Positions 1 through 6,387 of a stretch of DNA of 9,832 nt are shown here, one piece after another (positions within the stretch are counted from its first letter, which is position 1; each line of letters begins with the position of its first letter). The translations under genes were made by a program, and so were the position numbers. The stretch is taken from positions 1 to 9,832 of the forward strand of contig JAKBQK010000162.1 of NCBI GenBank assembly GCA_021835265.1. The letters run 5' to 3'. The DNA is from Thermoplasmata archaeon (GTDB taxonomy: Archaea > Thermoplasmatota > Thermoplasmata > Thermoplasmatales > Thermoplasmataceae). The notes below the pieces were generated by a model. The model ran no database searches. It was not told the origin of the DNA and worked only from the letters and a program-made list of their open reading frames with translations.

Positions 1-2327
1 GGAAATGTGGACCCAAAAGTCGTTAATTTATTAGATATATCTAAACTTAGATTGTTTGATTTTTTTATATTAATATAAAGAAAATTTTTTGTTTCAAGAA
101 ATGTTGTGCATGTTAGTTTTGGAAATCCATGGAAAGAGTATAAATTTGTAACCTCTCCATTGAGGGAGAACGTATTATTATCAATTACAGTGTCGGAACT
201 AGCCATACCTAGGTACAGTGCTGTATTTACATCAGGGGATATTACATTGCTAAAGGTATGTTGATAATCACCTATGAAAACTTTTAAATCTCCATTATTT
301 TCTTCTTGCAGAGCTATTGGTATCCACTCATTATTGCTAAAAGAGGAAGTTGTGAAATTGTAATTATAAATGCCGCCTCTATCTTTTTGAAATACGATTT
401 GATAAACTCCATTTATGAATCTATGAAGGGCAACAATTACATTAGTTCCATTATTATACAATGAAAAAAAATTATTTAATCTAGAATTGTTTGATATAAT
501 AGATGCCCCAAATATAAATGTTTTATTCTCCATCTGTGAATATGATAAATTGTATTGTACAAAACCATTTCCGCTAAGCCTATAAACACTCCTAGGTCCA
601 ATAAAATTATACGATGAATTGAAGTTTGTAACCGATGAATTTACACTTTTATAAGGATTAATTTTGTTTCCTGATGATACATTTAATGATGTTGAATAGC
701 CTATAGTGAAAAGGTTTGTATTAATAAGTGAAATTTTACTATAATTATGGACGGTATTCAAACCATTTTCAAGGATATCTGTGGCAATTGCAAAATTCTG
801 ATCTGTTAAATTTCGATAGATTCCTATGTCATTCTGATTATTGCTTATCGTTAGAGATTCTAAATTGTTAGAAATAGTATAACCAATATTGGGGGGTACC
901 CATTGATATGATGGATATATACCTGCGAAGAATGTACTACTGTTTATAGAATTATGTGTTGAATAATTTTGTTGTTGCTCTTGCATAATTGGCACCATAA
1001 GCAAAAGCATAACCAATGTTATTACAATGAAAGATGTAATAATTGAGTTATTTTTAAGGAGTTTTAAATTTATTAGTTTCTGGTATTCACGATTAATTAG
1101 GTAATTTGATTTGTTAATGTTGAGCTCTATGATAACATATATTGTCAATGTTAACAAAATCATAAACAATAGAAGAGATAGATTCCAAGAAAATAACCCT
1201 CCAAGGTCATTAAAATATGTACGCGGAGTTAGAATATGAAAAATGTAATAACCCCAGTAATAAAAACCAGTATAGTAACTATTTCCATTCCTCAAGACTA
1301 GTATGAAGAATTGCGGAACAATAAAAACCTGAAACAACATAATTCTTAGATATGACAATTTTTTGCTCTCACCTATTAGGAGTCCAATGACCAGAAAAGG
1401 AATGGCGCTGGTAAAGAAATCTGCTGAAACATTGCTTATATCAAAAGTCAAAAAAATAATTATGAGTAAGGCATAACTTAAATATTCATTTATTCCTATT
1501 TTTAATAGAACTACCGGAATAAAAATGGACATAATTAATAAAAAATAAGGAAAAATAAAGATGTATTCCGCAATTTGGTGGGTATTCATACTCAAAAGGA
1601 TAAAAAAGGAATAGGGGTTTATTGAGTATGAATTTTGAGTTGTGCTAATCACATAAGTTATATTGTAGTGAAACACTAAAACCGACGGTATGAATATAAT
1701 AAGTGCCCCAATAAATGGCAAGATGGTATTTCTTTTTAAATAACTGTTCCTCTCTGCTCTCCAATGATAAAGTATAATAGATGGTATTATAAAAGCCGGA
1801 AAAACATACCAAGCTGAAGCTAAAAAAATAAGCAACCACCCTATTATTCTATTCCTGAAATTTCCATTAATTGCATAGACCCCAAGTATTAACATGAAAA
1901 AAATTAAAACAGATGTATATGGTCCAACCATTATAATGAAAAGGATGAATGGATTATATGAAACTGCATAAAATGCAAGTTTAGAGTATTTTGTACTAAA
2001 GTTTGAAACTACTTTAGATGAAACAAGACCAGTAAAGAACAACGCGGTAAGCAAAACAAATTTAAGTACTATCGCACTATATAAATAGTTGTAGCCCACA
2101 ATCTCATACACAAAGGTCTGAAGCGCATCATACAAATAGATAAAAAATCCTGCTCCTGTTGCAGCACCTCCTATTTCTTCTGGATTCAGTCCCATAAAAA
2201 GAAAATTTGAGGAATACACTCCTGTTTCTAAATTGTAAATATCGTAAAAAAAGATTATAATCGGGAGTAAACTCAAAATATAAAGAAAAAATATCTTCAG
2301 TATTTTCTTATAATTAAAATCATTCAT
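1..2327 (-). CDS. Large polytopic GT-C-like membrane protein with extracytoplasmic lectin-like domain (C-terminus cut by window edge)
   Basis: The frame is open from the ATG at 2327 to base 1, giving 775 residues and no stop. Residues 1-450 are hydrophobic with many membrane segments; the last is about 427-447, followed by MQEQQQNYS. The NPF...GPY pattern at 125-137 resembles a loop-plus-helix motif common in GT-C glycosyltransferases and PMT-like proteins, but I cannot name a family. Residues 452-775 are hydrophilic and carry at least 14 N-X-S/T sequons, so this part probably faces outside and is glycosylated. Residues about 585-735 read like a LamG/concanavalin-type jelly roll (NEWIPIAL, LKVFIGD, ALYLGM, GEVTNLYSF). 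ATG 2327 is preferred because a TATA-like box lies 28 bases upstream; an in-frame TTG at 2369 would add 14 residues. The likely role is transfer or recognition of surface glycans, inferred from its neighbours. I am sure of the coding call and much less sure of enzymatic activity. Confidence 0.9.
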   Translation of the reverse strand, partial: MNDFNYKKILKIFFLYILSLLPIIIFFYDIYNLETGVYSSNFLFMGLNPEEIGGAATGAGFFIYLYDALQTFVYEIVGYNYLYSAIVLKFVLLTALFFTGLVSSKVVSNFSTKYSKLAFYAVSYNPFILFIIMVGPYTSVLIFFMLILGVYAINGNFRNRIIGWLLIFLASAWYVFPAFIIPSIILYHWRAERNSYLKRNTILPFIGALIIFIPSVLVFHYNITYVISTTQNSYSINPYSFFILLSMNTHQIAEYIFIFPYFLLIMSIFIPVVLLKIGINEYLSYALLIIIFLTFDISNVSADFFTSAIPFLVIGLLIGESKKLSYLRIMLFQVFIVPQFFILVLRNGNSYYTGFYYWGYYIFHILTPRTYFNDLGGLFSWNLSLLLFMILLTLTIYVIIELNINKSNYLINREYQKLINLKLLKNNSIITSFIVITLVMLLLMVPIMQEQQQNYSTHNSINSSTFFAGIYPSYQWVPPNIGYTISNNLESLTISNNQNDIGIYRNLTDQNFAIATDILENGLNTVHNYSKISLINTNLFTIGYSTSLNVSSGNKINPYKSVNSSVTNFNSSYNFIGPRSVYRLSGNGFVQYNLSYSQMENKTFIFGASIISNNSRLNNFFSLYNNGTNVIVALHRFINGVYQIVFQKDRGGIYNYNFTTSSFSNNEWIPIALQEENNGDLKVFIGDYQHTFSNVISPDVNTALYLGMASSDTVIDNNTFSLNGEVTNLYSFHGFPKLTCTTFLETKNFLYINIKKSNNLSLDISNKLTTFGSTF

Positions 2328-2350
2328 TGAAGGTAAATTCCAACGAATGT

Positions 2351-2360
2351 AAATATATTT
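2351..2360 (-). promoter_or_regulatory. TATA-like box for the large membrane protein gene
   Basis: The self-complementary AT stretch AAATATATTT is centred about 28 bases before the ATG at 2327 on the minus strand. That spacing fits archaeal transcription starting at or next to the start codon. No Shine-Dalgarno-like sequence precedes the ATG, which supports a leaderless mRNA. Confidence 0.45.
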
Positions 2361-2365
2361 TGTCT

Positions 2366-2727
2366 TCAATGGTTTTTAGCCATAATTACTCTTGGGTGTT
2401 CCGTAATACTTTCTGATCGATAGGTATGTGATTTGATATGGAAGTGTCCTATGTGACCAGGTTGTACTCATGGTCTTTCCTTTTCGTGATCATGAAGATT
2501 CTTATCCTCTGATTCTGTTGTTTTAGGTATTGATAGATCGTATGTCTTTCCGTTCTTTATTCCTATACCTGCAGGATTTCCTTTTTTTTGTATTCCTTAA
2601 TCTAATCCTCAAGTCCCTTTATCTTTTCATTTTGTTTGTCCACAATCTTCTTAAGATTTTCATAGGCACACCGGAACTTCTGAATTATCTCCTGATCTCT
2701 GGGTGTGTCCGCAGTAAGTAAAATCAT
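2366..2727 (-). pseudogene. Broken small ORF, probable N-terminal remnant of an IS66-like transposase
   Basis: Reading from the ATG at 2727, 41 codons (MILLTADTPRDQEII...) form a charged helical stretch (NLKKIVDKQNEKIKGLED) and end in TAG at 2604-2602. The frame continues past the TAG as IKEYKKK. At an A8 run (2582-2589) one base appears lost; adding one A restores a frame (GNPAGIGIKNG...) that runs to TGA at 2368-2366. That part contains GHIGHFHIKSH, which resembles the GHxGHxRxxP segment after the N-terminal coiled coil in many IS66-type transposases. One nonsense codon, one frameshift and the missing catalytic part make this a decayed remnant. The transposase label rests only on this architecture; a short coiled-coil protein of another origin is possible. 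No terminal inverted repeats or target duplication were recognised. The hydrophobic plus-strand frame here is a shadow. Confidence 0.45.
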
Positions 2728-2735
2728 TCTTTTTA

Positions 2736-2755
2736 ATATAATGTATTCATTATAT
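2736..2755. repeat. Perfect 8-base inverted repeat in the divergent promoter region
   Basis: ATATAATG and CATTATAT are exact reverse complements separated by TATT. The right arm overlaps the TATA-like box that would serve the broken minus-strand ORF. It could be an operator for that element or chance in AT-rich DNA; the central ATG/CAT bases make it less trivial than a plain AT run. Confidence 0.4.
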
Positions 2756-2757
2756 AT
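2750..2757 (-). promoter_or_regulatory. TATA-like box upstream of the broken ORF
   Basis: An alternating TA run lies about 27 bases before the ATG at 2727 on the minus strand, the position expected for a leaderless archaeal promoter. Its survival suggests the ORF was once expressed and decayed fairly recently. Confidence 0.35.
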
Positions 2758-2860
2758 AGATCTTTCGGTGCATACAACTGATTTTACAGAATATTATGGC
2801 ACATCAGACTGGCCAGTTACGGTATTTTGACAATGTCAATTCAACAAAAAACTCTTTAGC

Positions 2861-2868
2861 TTTATATC
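2861..2868 (+). promoter_or_regulatory. TATA-like box for the GT4 glycosyltransferase
   Basis: TTTATATC is centred about 22 bases before the ATG at 2887. No ribosome binding site is seen between them, so a leaderless transcript starting at or near the ATG is likely. The out-of-frame ATG at 2883 leads to a different reading frame and is not used. Confidence 0.45.
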
Positions 2869-2886
2869 AATCCACATATGTAATGT

Positions 2887-3999
2887 ATGAAAATACTCTG
2901 GGTTGCACATCGTGATCCCTTAAATCCGAGGGCTGGAGGAGCTGAGAAAATCATTTATGAGGTTGCAATTCGTCTTATAAAGAATGACCATCATGTAACA
3001 GTTTTATCAGGAGGTTGGAAAAACTGCAATAATAAAGAATGCTTGAATGGGATTCGTATAATGAGGTTTGGTAAACGAATTGGACCCCATATTGCACTTC
3101 CTATTCACCTCCTGAAGAACAAATATGATATCGTTATTGCTGATTTGGGTCACGCAGTGCCTTGGGTATCCCCAATTCTTTTGAGGAGAAATACCATAGT
3201 TTCCTTTTTGCACCTACACAAAAGATCACTCCCGGGACAGGTAGGAATGTTGTTGAGATGTTCAATAACCGTCATTGAAAGACTATATTTCTTAATTTAC
3301 AGCAAGTCCCATTTCGTAACAATTTCTAATACATCTTTTGATGACTTAGAAAATCTTGGTATAAACTCGAAAAATATTTCTATAATAAACCCGGGTGTAA
3401 ACGCTGAATTATTTTATCCATCAATAAAAACCCAACACCCGTCACTTGTTTATTTTGCTGGAATGCGCCCGTACAAAAGGCCCTCAGAACCACTGTATCT
3501 ACTGAAGGAAATTAGAACAGAAATTAGTGATATTAAGCTGATAATGATTGGGGACGGGCCTTCTAAGAACGAACTTGAAAGATTGTGTGTGGAACTGGAT
3601 CTAAGAGAAAATGTAGTCTTTACCGGAAGAATTTCAGATAGTGAGGTAGCAAAGGTAGTAGGGTCCTCGTGGTTAAACATTCACACTTCAGTAACAGAAG
3701 GTTGGGGTATCTCTATAATCGAAGCTGCCTCAGCAGGTACACCTACCGTTGCATTCAAAGTTCCAGGTGTTTCTGATAGTGTGGAAAATGGTCTCAATGG
3801 CTCAACTGTTGAAGATGGAAACCGGAAAGAATTAGTAGATGCCGCTTTAAATATACTAAGAGAACCAAAAAAATGGTGGTTATCTTCAATAGAGGTTGCA
3901 AAGAAATATTCCTGGGACAAAACAGCAAAGTTATGGGAATCTTTGATTGTGGGATTAACTGATGACGGCTATCACAATAAGGAAAAGGTGAAATCATAA
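2887..3999 (+). CDS. GT4-family glycosyltransferase (GT-B fold)
   Basis: This 370-residue protein has the usual length and two-domain plan of family 4 retaining glycosyltransferases. The acceptor-side domain begins MKILWVAHRDPLNPRAGGAE, with the glycine-rich AGGAE loop at 16-20 typical of the family. The donor domain starts near 185 (LVYFAGMRPYKRP) and includes IMIGDGP at 219-225, VVFTGRIS at 243-250 and the EX7E motif with E271 and E279 in TEGWGISIIEAASAGTP. There is no signal peptide or membrane segment, so it acts in the cytoplasm, probably on a lipid-linked glycan at the inner membrane face. It lies 25 bases before gmd on the same strand, so a GDP-mannose or GDP-6-deoxyhexose donor is plausible but unproven. 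The ATG is chosen because the Rossmann strand begins immediately after it and a TATA-like box sits about 22 bases upstream. Donor and acceptor cannot be read from the sequence. Confidence 0.95.
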   Translation: MKILWVAHRDPLNPRAGGAEKIIYEVAIRLIKNDHHVTVLSGGWKNCNNKECLNGIRIMRFGKRIGPHIALPIHLLKNKYDIVIADLGHAVPWVSPILLRRNTIVSFLHLHKRSLPGQVGMLLRCSITVIERLYFLIYSKSHFVTISNTSFDDLENLGINSKNISIINPGVNAELFYPSIKTQHPSLVYFAGMRPYKRPSEPLYLLKEIRTEISDIKLIMIGDGPSKNELERLCVELDLRENVVFTGRISDSEVAKVVGSSWLNIHTSVTEGWGISIIEAASAGTPTVAFKVPGVSDSVENGLNGSTVEDGNRKELVDAALNILREPKKWWLSSIEVAKKYSWDKTAKLWESLIVGLTDDGYHNKEKVKS

Positions 4000-4006
4000 T
4001 ATATAT
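4000..4006 (+). promoter_or_regulatory. TATA-like box for gmd, directly after the GT4 stop codon
   Basis: TATATAT starts on the base after the TAA of the upstream gene and is centred about 22 bases before the ATG of gmd. It suggests gmd can be transcribed from its own leaderless promoter as well as by read-through from the GT4 gene. Confidence 0.4.
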
Positions 4007-4024
4007 CCAATTCAATACGCCATA

Positions 4025-5038
4025 ATGAAAGCAATAATCACTGGTATATCAGGTCAGGACGGATATTTTCTTTCCAAGCTTCTTCTGTCGAAGAGTTATG
4101 AGGTCCATGGTATTTTGAGACGAAATAGTTCAATGACGCAGGGCACATTAGATCTCCTTCCGGAGAATATAAAGAATCAGATTGTAATACACTATGGTGA
4201 CATAACCGATGGGAACTTTCTCTCCAATCTTCTTCAAAAGGAAAAACCTGAGGAGTTATACCATCTGGCTGCCCAGAGCTTTGTGGGATATAGCTTTCAG
4301 AACGCACTGTCAACATATGACGCAAACATAGGCGGTACCCTTAATGTCTGCAATGCCGTTAAAGATTCATCTCCTGACACACGAATGTATTTTGCGGCCA
4401 CATCTGAACTATTTGGTCAACCAAAGGAAACCCCACAGAATGAGATGACCCCCTTTTATCCACGGAGTCCATATGCAGTGTCTAAATTAGCAGGCATATG
4501 GACTGTCAGAACCTACCGGGATGCCTATAAATTGTACATGTCGAATGGCATACTCTTTAACCATGAAAGTGAGGTTAGAGGTCCTGAATTTGTCACTAGG
4601 AAGATTTCCCGATCAGTTGCAAGAATATACCACGGTTCAAAAGATCCAATAGTCCTAGGCAACCTTTCTGCAGTGAAGGACTGGGGTTATGCCAGAGACT
4701 ATGTTGAAGGTATGTGGCTGATGCTACAGCAGGACTACCCAGATGACTTTGTACTGGGTACAGGTGAATCCCATACGGTGAGGGAATTTGTTGAGTCTGC
4801 ATTCAATCAAATTGACATGAAACTAGAATGGACCGGAAGCGGGATAAATGAGGTTGGTTTATCGGGAGAGTTAACAATGGTTAAGGTGAACAGAGAGTTT
4901 TATAGACCATTAGAATCAGACAACTATCAAGCTGATTACTCCAAAGCTCGAAAAAAACTGAAATGGGAACCAAAAACAAAATTTAAAGACCTTGTACAAA
5001 TAATGATTAAAAACGATATTAAATTAATGGGTTCGTAA
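4025..5038 (+). CDS. gmd: GDP-mannose 4,6-dehydratase
   Basis: This enzyme converts GDP-mannose to GDP-4-keto-6-deoxymannose, the precursor of GDP-rhamnose, GDP-fucose and related sugars. The 337 residues match the usual family length of about 320-370. It is an extended SDR: the cofactor loop is GISGQDG at 7-13, the RRNS segment at 32-35 fits the NADP-binding arginine region, and the catalytic residues correspond to T126, E128 (ATSELFG), Y150 and K154 (SPYAVSK). Further family marks are HLAAQSFVG at 80-88, FVTRKI at 189-194, GNLSAVKDWGYARDYVEGMW and GTGESHTVREFVE. The usual NHESPRRG reads NHESEVRG at 179-186, a change in the substrate-side loop. The gene is visibly richer in GC than the membrane-protein genes here (26 G/C in bases 4381-4440 against 13 in 6841-6900). 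No partner reductase or epimerase is encoded in the window. Function is very secure; the final sugar is unknown. Confidence 0.97.
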   Translation: MKAIITGISGQDGYFLSKLLLSKSYEVHGILRRNSSMTQGTLDLLPENIKNQIVIHYGDITDGNFLSNLLQKEKPEELYHLAAQSFVGYSFQNALSTYDANIGGTLNVCNAVKDSSPDTRMYFAATSELFGQPKETPQNEMTPFYPRSPYAVSKLAGIWTVRTYRDAYKLYMSNGILFNHESEVRGPEFVTRKISRSVARIYHGSKDPIVLGNLSAVKDWGYARDYVEGMWLMLQQDYPDDFVLGTGESHTVREFVESAFNQIDMKLEWTGSGINEVGLSGELTMVKVNREFYRPLESDNYQADYSKARKKLKWEPKTKFKDLVQIMIKNDIKLMGS

Positions 5039-5099
5039 GACAATATGAATATACAAAGGAGAAATTAATCTTGTGCTAAAATCTCCCTATGCTTATTTC

Positions 5100-5115
5100 C
5101 AAATAATTTTATTTG
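5100..5115. terminator. Candidate stem-loop after gmd
   Basis: CAAATAA and TTATTTG are exact reverse complements with two bases between them, 61 bases after the gmd stop. The stem is almost all A-T and is followed on the plus strand by a T-rich stretch. It may help terminate gmd transcription, but archaeal termination mostly needs only T-runs, so this is tentative. Confidence 0.25.
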
Positions 5116-5251
5116 TATGTCTGACTCTTTTGTTCTTAAGTTAATTATTAATCAATGCAAGTAGCTTTTAAGATATGAGTTTGAATCATTTGTGTTTAAA
5201 TGTTTCCAAAATTTTAATAAATCACATAAACTATTAACGCGAAGGAGTTTT

Positions 5252-5266
5252 AATTCGAAACGAATT
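5252..5266. repeat. Perfect 6-base inverted repeat after the minus-strand GT2
   Basis: AATTCG and CGAATT flank AAA, 12 bases past the stop codon of the minus-strand glycosyltransferase. It could form a small 3' hairpin on that mRNA. No U-run follows it on the minus strand, so it is not a classical intrinsic terminator. Confidence 0.3.
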
Positions 5267-5278
5267 GATTGTATAAAA

Positions 5279-6109
5279 TTATACCCATCTAAATTTTCTG
5301 TAGTATAGCTCTTTAAAACTCTTAGGAATGTGCTTATAGAAAGGAGAGTGCTGCATCCTAAATGCTAAGAGTGACATTCCCAATCCAATTACTAGGGTCA
5401 TTATGTTAAATTTACTTTCTTCAATATGCTTATAAATTACTGGCTTCTCTGTAATCTTACCTCCAAGTTTCCTAATCTTATATAAGAGTGCTACATCATA
5501 AAATGCATTTGTAATTGTTATTGAATCAAACGCTTTTCTGGCATAGTCTGCGTTTAATATTTTATAACCTGATTGTGTGTCCTTAACTCTGATTCCTAAC
5601 GTTGACTGAACAAGGAAGTTAAAACCGCGGCTAGCCAATCTCCTATTAAATGGAATCTGGTTCGTTGGAAACGAGTAACGTTCAAGAATTACGACATCAT
5701 TAACCACAATTTCCGGTACAACAGTTATAACATCCTGTATAGAAATAGAATTATCAGAATCCATTAATATGAAATAATCTCCACTTGCAATGCTAACTGC
5801 CCGTTTGATAGCGTTGCCCTTCCCATCCCTTCCCTTCCCCTTTGAAAGCCTAACAAATGAAAACTCCTTCATCATATCCTTTACAATTGATTCAGTTCCA
5901 TCGTTGCCATCTACGGATACTATAATTTCCCATGGAAAGTTAGTTTCAGAAATAAAACTGCATAATTGGCTCAGCGGATATCCAATACGGCTTTCTTCAT
6001 TATATGCAGGTATTATTATTGTAAACTTTTTAAAATATATCTCATTAAGTGAGCTTTTGTCTGAATTAATGGTAAATTGAGTTTGGGAAAGAGCATCATT
6101 TATTTCCAA
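5279..6109 (-). CDS. GT2 glycosyltransferase, dolichyl-phosphate-sugar synthase (DPM1/ALG5) type
   Basis: The 276-residue protein has the full GT-A plan of polyprenyl-phosphate mannose or glucose synthases: FTIIIPAYNEESRI at 29-42, SVDGNDGTE at 65-73, a glycine-lysine loop KGKGRDGKGNA at 90-100, the metal motif DSDN at 117-120 (usually DAD), DTQSGYK at 177-183, FYDVALLYKIRKLG at 203-216 and IEESKFN at 229-235. One hydrophobic stretch (about 236-250) may touch the membrane. Such enzymes transfer a sugar from GDP-mannose or UDP-glucose to a polyprenyl phosphate on the cytoplasmic side, supplying GT-C enzymes outside. The start must be TTG at 6109: an in-frame TAA lies at 6136-6134, no ATG or GTG precedes the conserved domain, and the first internal methionine is about residue 79. 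It is transcribed against gmd and away from the DUF2079 gene. Donor sugar cannot be fixed. Confidence 0.92.
   Translation of the reverse strand: MEINDALSQTQFTINSDKSSLNEIYFKKFTIIIPAYNEESRIGYPLSQLCSFISETNFPWEIIVSVDGNDGTESIVKDMMKEFSFVRLSKGKGRDGKGNAIKRAVSIASGDYFILMDSDNSISIQDVITVVPEIVVNDVVILERYSFPTNQIPFNRRLASRGFNFLVQSTLGIRVKDTQSGYKILNADYARKAFDSITITNAFYDVALLYKIRKLGGKITEKPVIYKHIEESKFNIMTLVIGLGMSLLAFRMQHSPFYKHIPKSFKELYYRKFRWV
5817..5840 (-). other. G-quadruplex motif inside the GT2 coding strand
   Basis: On the minus (coding) strand this reads as five runs of three or four G separated by exactly two bases each (AA, AA, AT, AA), an ideal G-quadruplex pattern with very short loops. It encodes the glycine-lysine-rich loop KGKGRDGKG of the glycosyltransferase. 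G-runs are rare elsewhere in this AT-rich window. It could fold in the mRNA or in the non-template strand. Confidence 0.75.
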
Positions 6110-6129
6110 TGAACAGAAATATAAAGTTG

Positions 6130-6140
6130 TTATTTAATAA
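6130..6140 (-). promoter_or_regulatory. TATA-like box for the minus-strand GT2
   Basis: TTATTAAATAA on the minus strand is centred about 26 bases before the TTG at 6109. The spacing matches the other leaderless promoters here and independently supports the TTG start. A second AT-rich stretch at 6118-6126 is too close to the start to serve. Confidence 0.4.
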
Positions 6141-6191
6141 TTTTTGCTAATGAATCTGTCAACTTTATCAATTCAAACGAAATTGTAAGAG

Positions 6192-6206
6192 GAATGTATA
6201 ACATTC
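6192..6206. repeat. 15-base perfect dyad between divergent genes, candidate operator
   Basis: GAATGT and ACATTC are exact reverse complements around ATA. The dyad sits in the 278-base gap between the divergently transcribed GT2 and DUF2079 genes, about 83 bases from the first and 182 from the second, and upstream of both TATA-like boxes. A regulator could act on both promoters from here. The rest of this gap shows no gene: the longest ATG frame I followed (from 6248) is 17 codons. Confidence 0.4.
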
Positions 6207-6367
6207 TTCGTGTTAAAATAAATCTAGTCGTCTTATGTTTTGTCAACATGCGCAATCTTACAAATAACAAAGAAGTTTGCAGGCTCACAATTAGGACTTA
6301 GGAAAAATAAATAGCTATTGCTTTTATTGCACAAATATTCCAAAACACCCTGCATTGATGAATCACT

Positions 6368-6378
6368 TTTATATTTAA
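6368..6378 (+). promoter_or_regulatory. TATA-like box upstream of the DUF2079 gene
   Basis: TTTATATTTAA is the best TATA match in the region but is centred only about 15 bases before the ATG at 6388. A start of transcription 25 bases downstream would fall near an in-frame TTG at 6397. So either translation begins at TTG 6397 or ATG 6415, or an upstream box such as AAATAAATA near 6305-6313 is used. Confidence 0.4.
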
Positions 6379-6387
6379 GCATACGAA

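Larger units (their letters stand above)
5039..5278. other. Convergent intergenic region with no supported gene
   Basis: The gap lies between the stop codons of gmd and the minus-strand GT2. It is AT-rich and holds two short dyads (5100-5115 and 5252-5266) and T-rich stretches such as CTCTTTTGTTCTT at 5125-5137 that could end plus-strand transcription. An AGGAG at 5057-5061 precedes a 23-codon hydrophobic frame from GTG 5073 to TAA 5144; it is too short and unsupported to call. Confidence 0.6.

Noticed and set aside
1645..1839. 64-codon minus-strand frame
   Set aside because: It is an out-of-frame shadow inside the large membrane protein gene, whose frame stays open over 775 codons.
2530..2721. 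63-codon hydrophobic plus-strand frame
   Set aside because: It lies opposite the coherent minus-strand remnant (2366-2727); its hydrophobicity comes from reading charged A-rich codons on the opposite strand.
2808..2839. ACTGGCCAGT palindrome and TTGAC-AAT-GTCAA dyad before the GT4 gene
   Set aside because: Arms of five bases each are expected by chance in this length; neither overlaps the TATA-like box or repeats elsewhere in the window.
2366..2886. Intact insertion sequence with terminal inverted repeats
   Set aside because: No matching terminal repeats, target duplication or catalytic transposase region could be found; only a short N-terminal remnant is visible.
5073..5144. 23-codon hydrophobic frame from GTG with an AGGAG 11 bases upstream
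   Set aside because: The spacing is long, other genes here do not use Shine-Dalgarno sites, and 23 residues without homology cannot support a gene call.
5241..5250. GAAGGAGTTT, a Shine-Dalgarno-like site in the convergent gap
   Set aside because: No start codon with an open frame follows at a useful distance on the plus strand.
6248..6301. 17-codon ATG frame in the divergent gap
   Set aside because: It is too short, lacks a suitable TATA spacing and shows no recognisable content.
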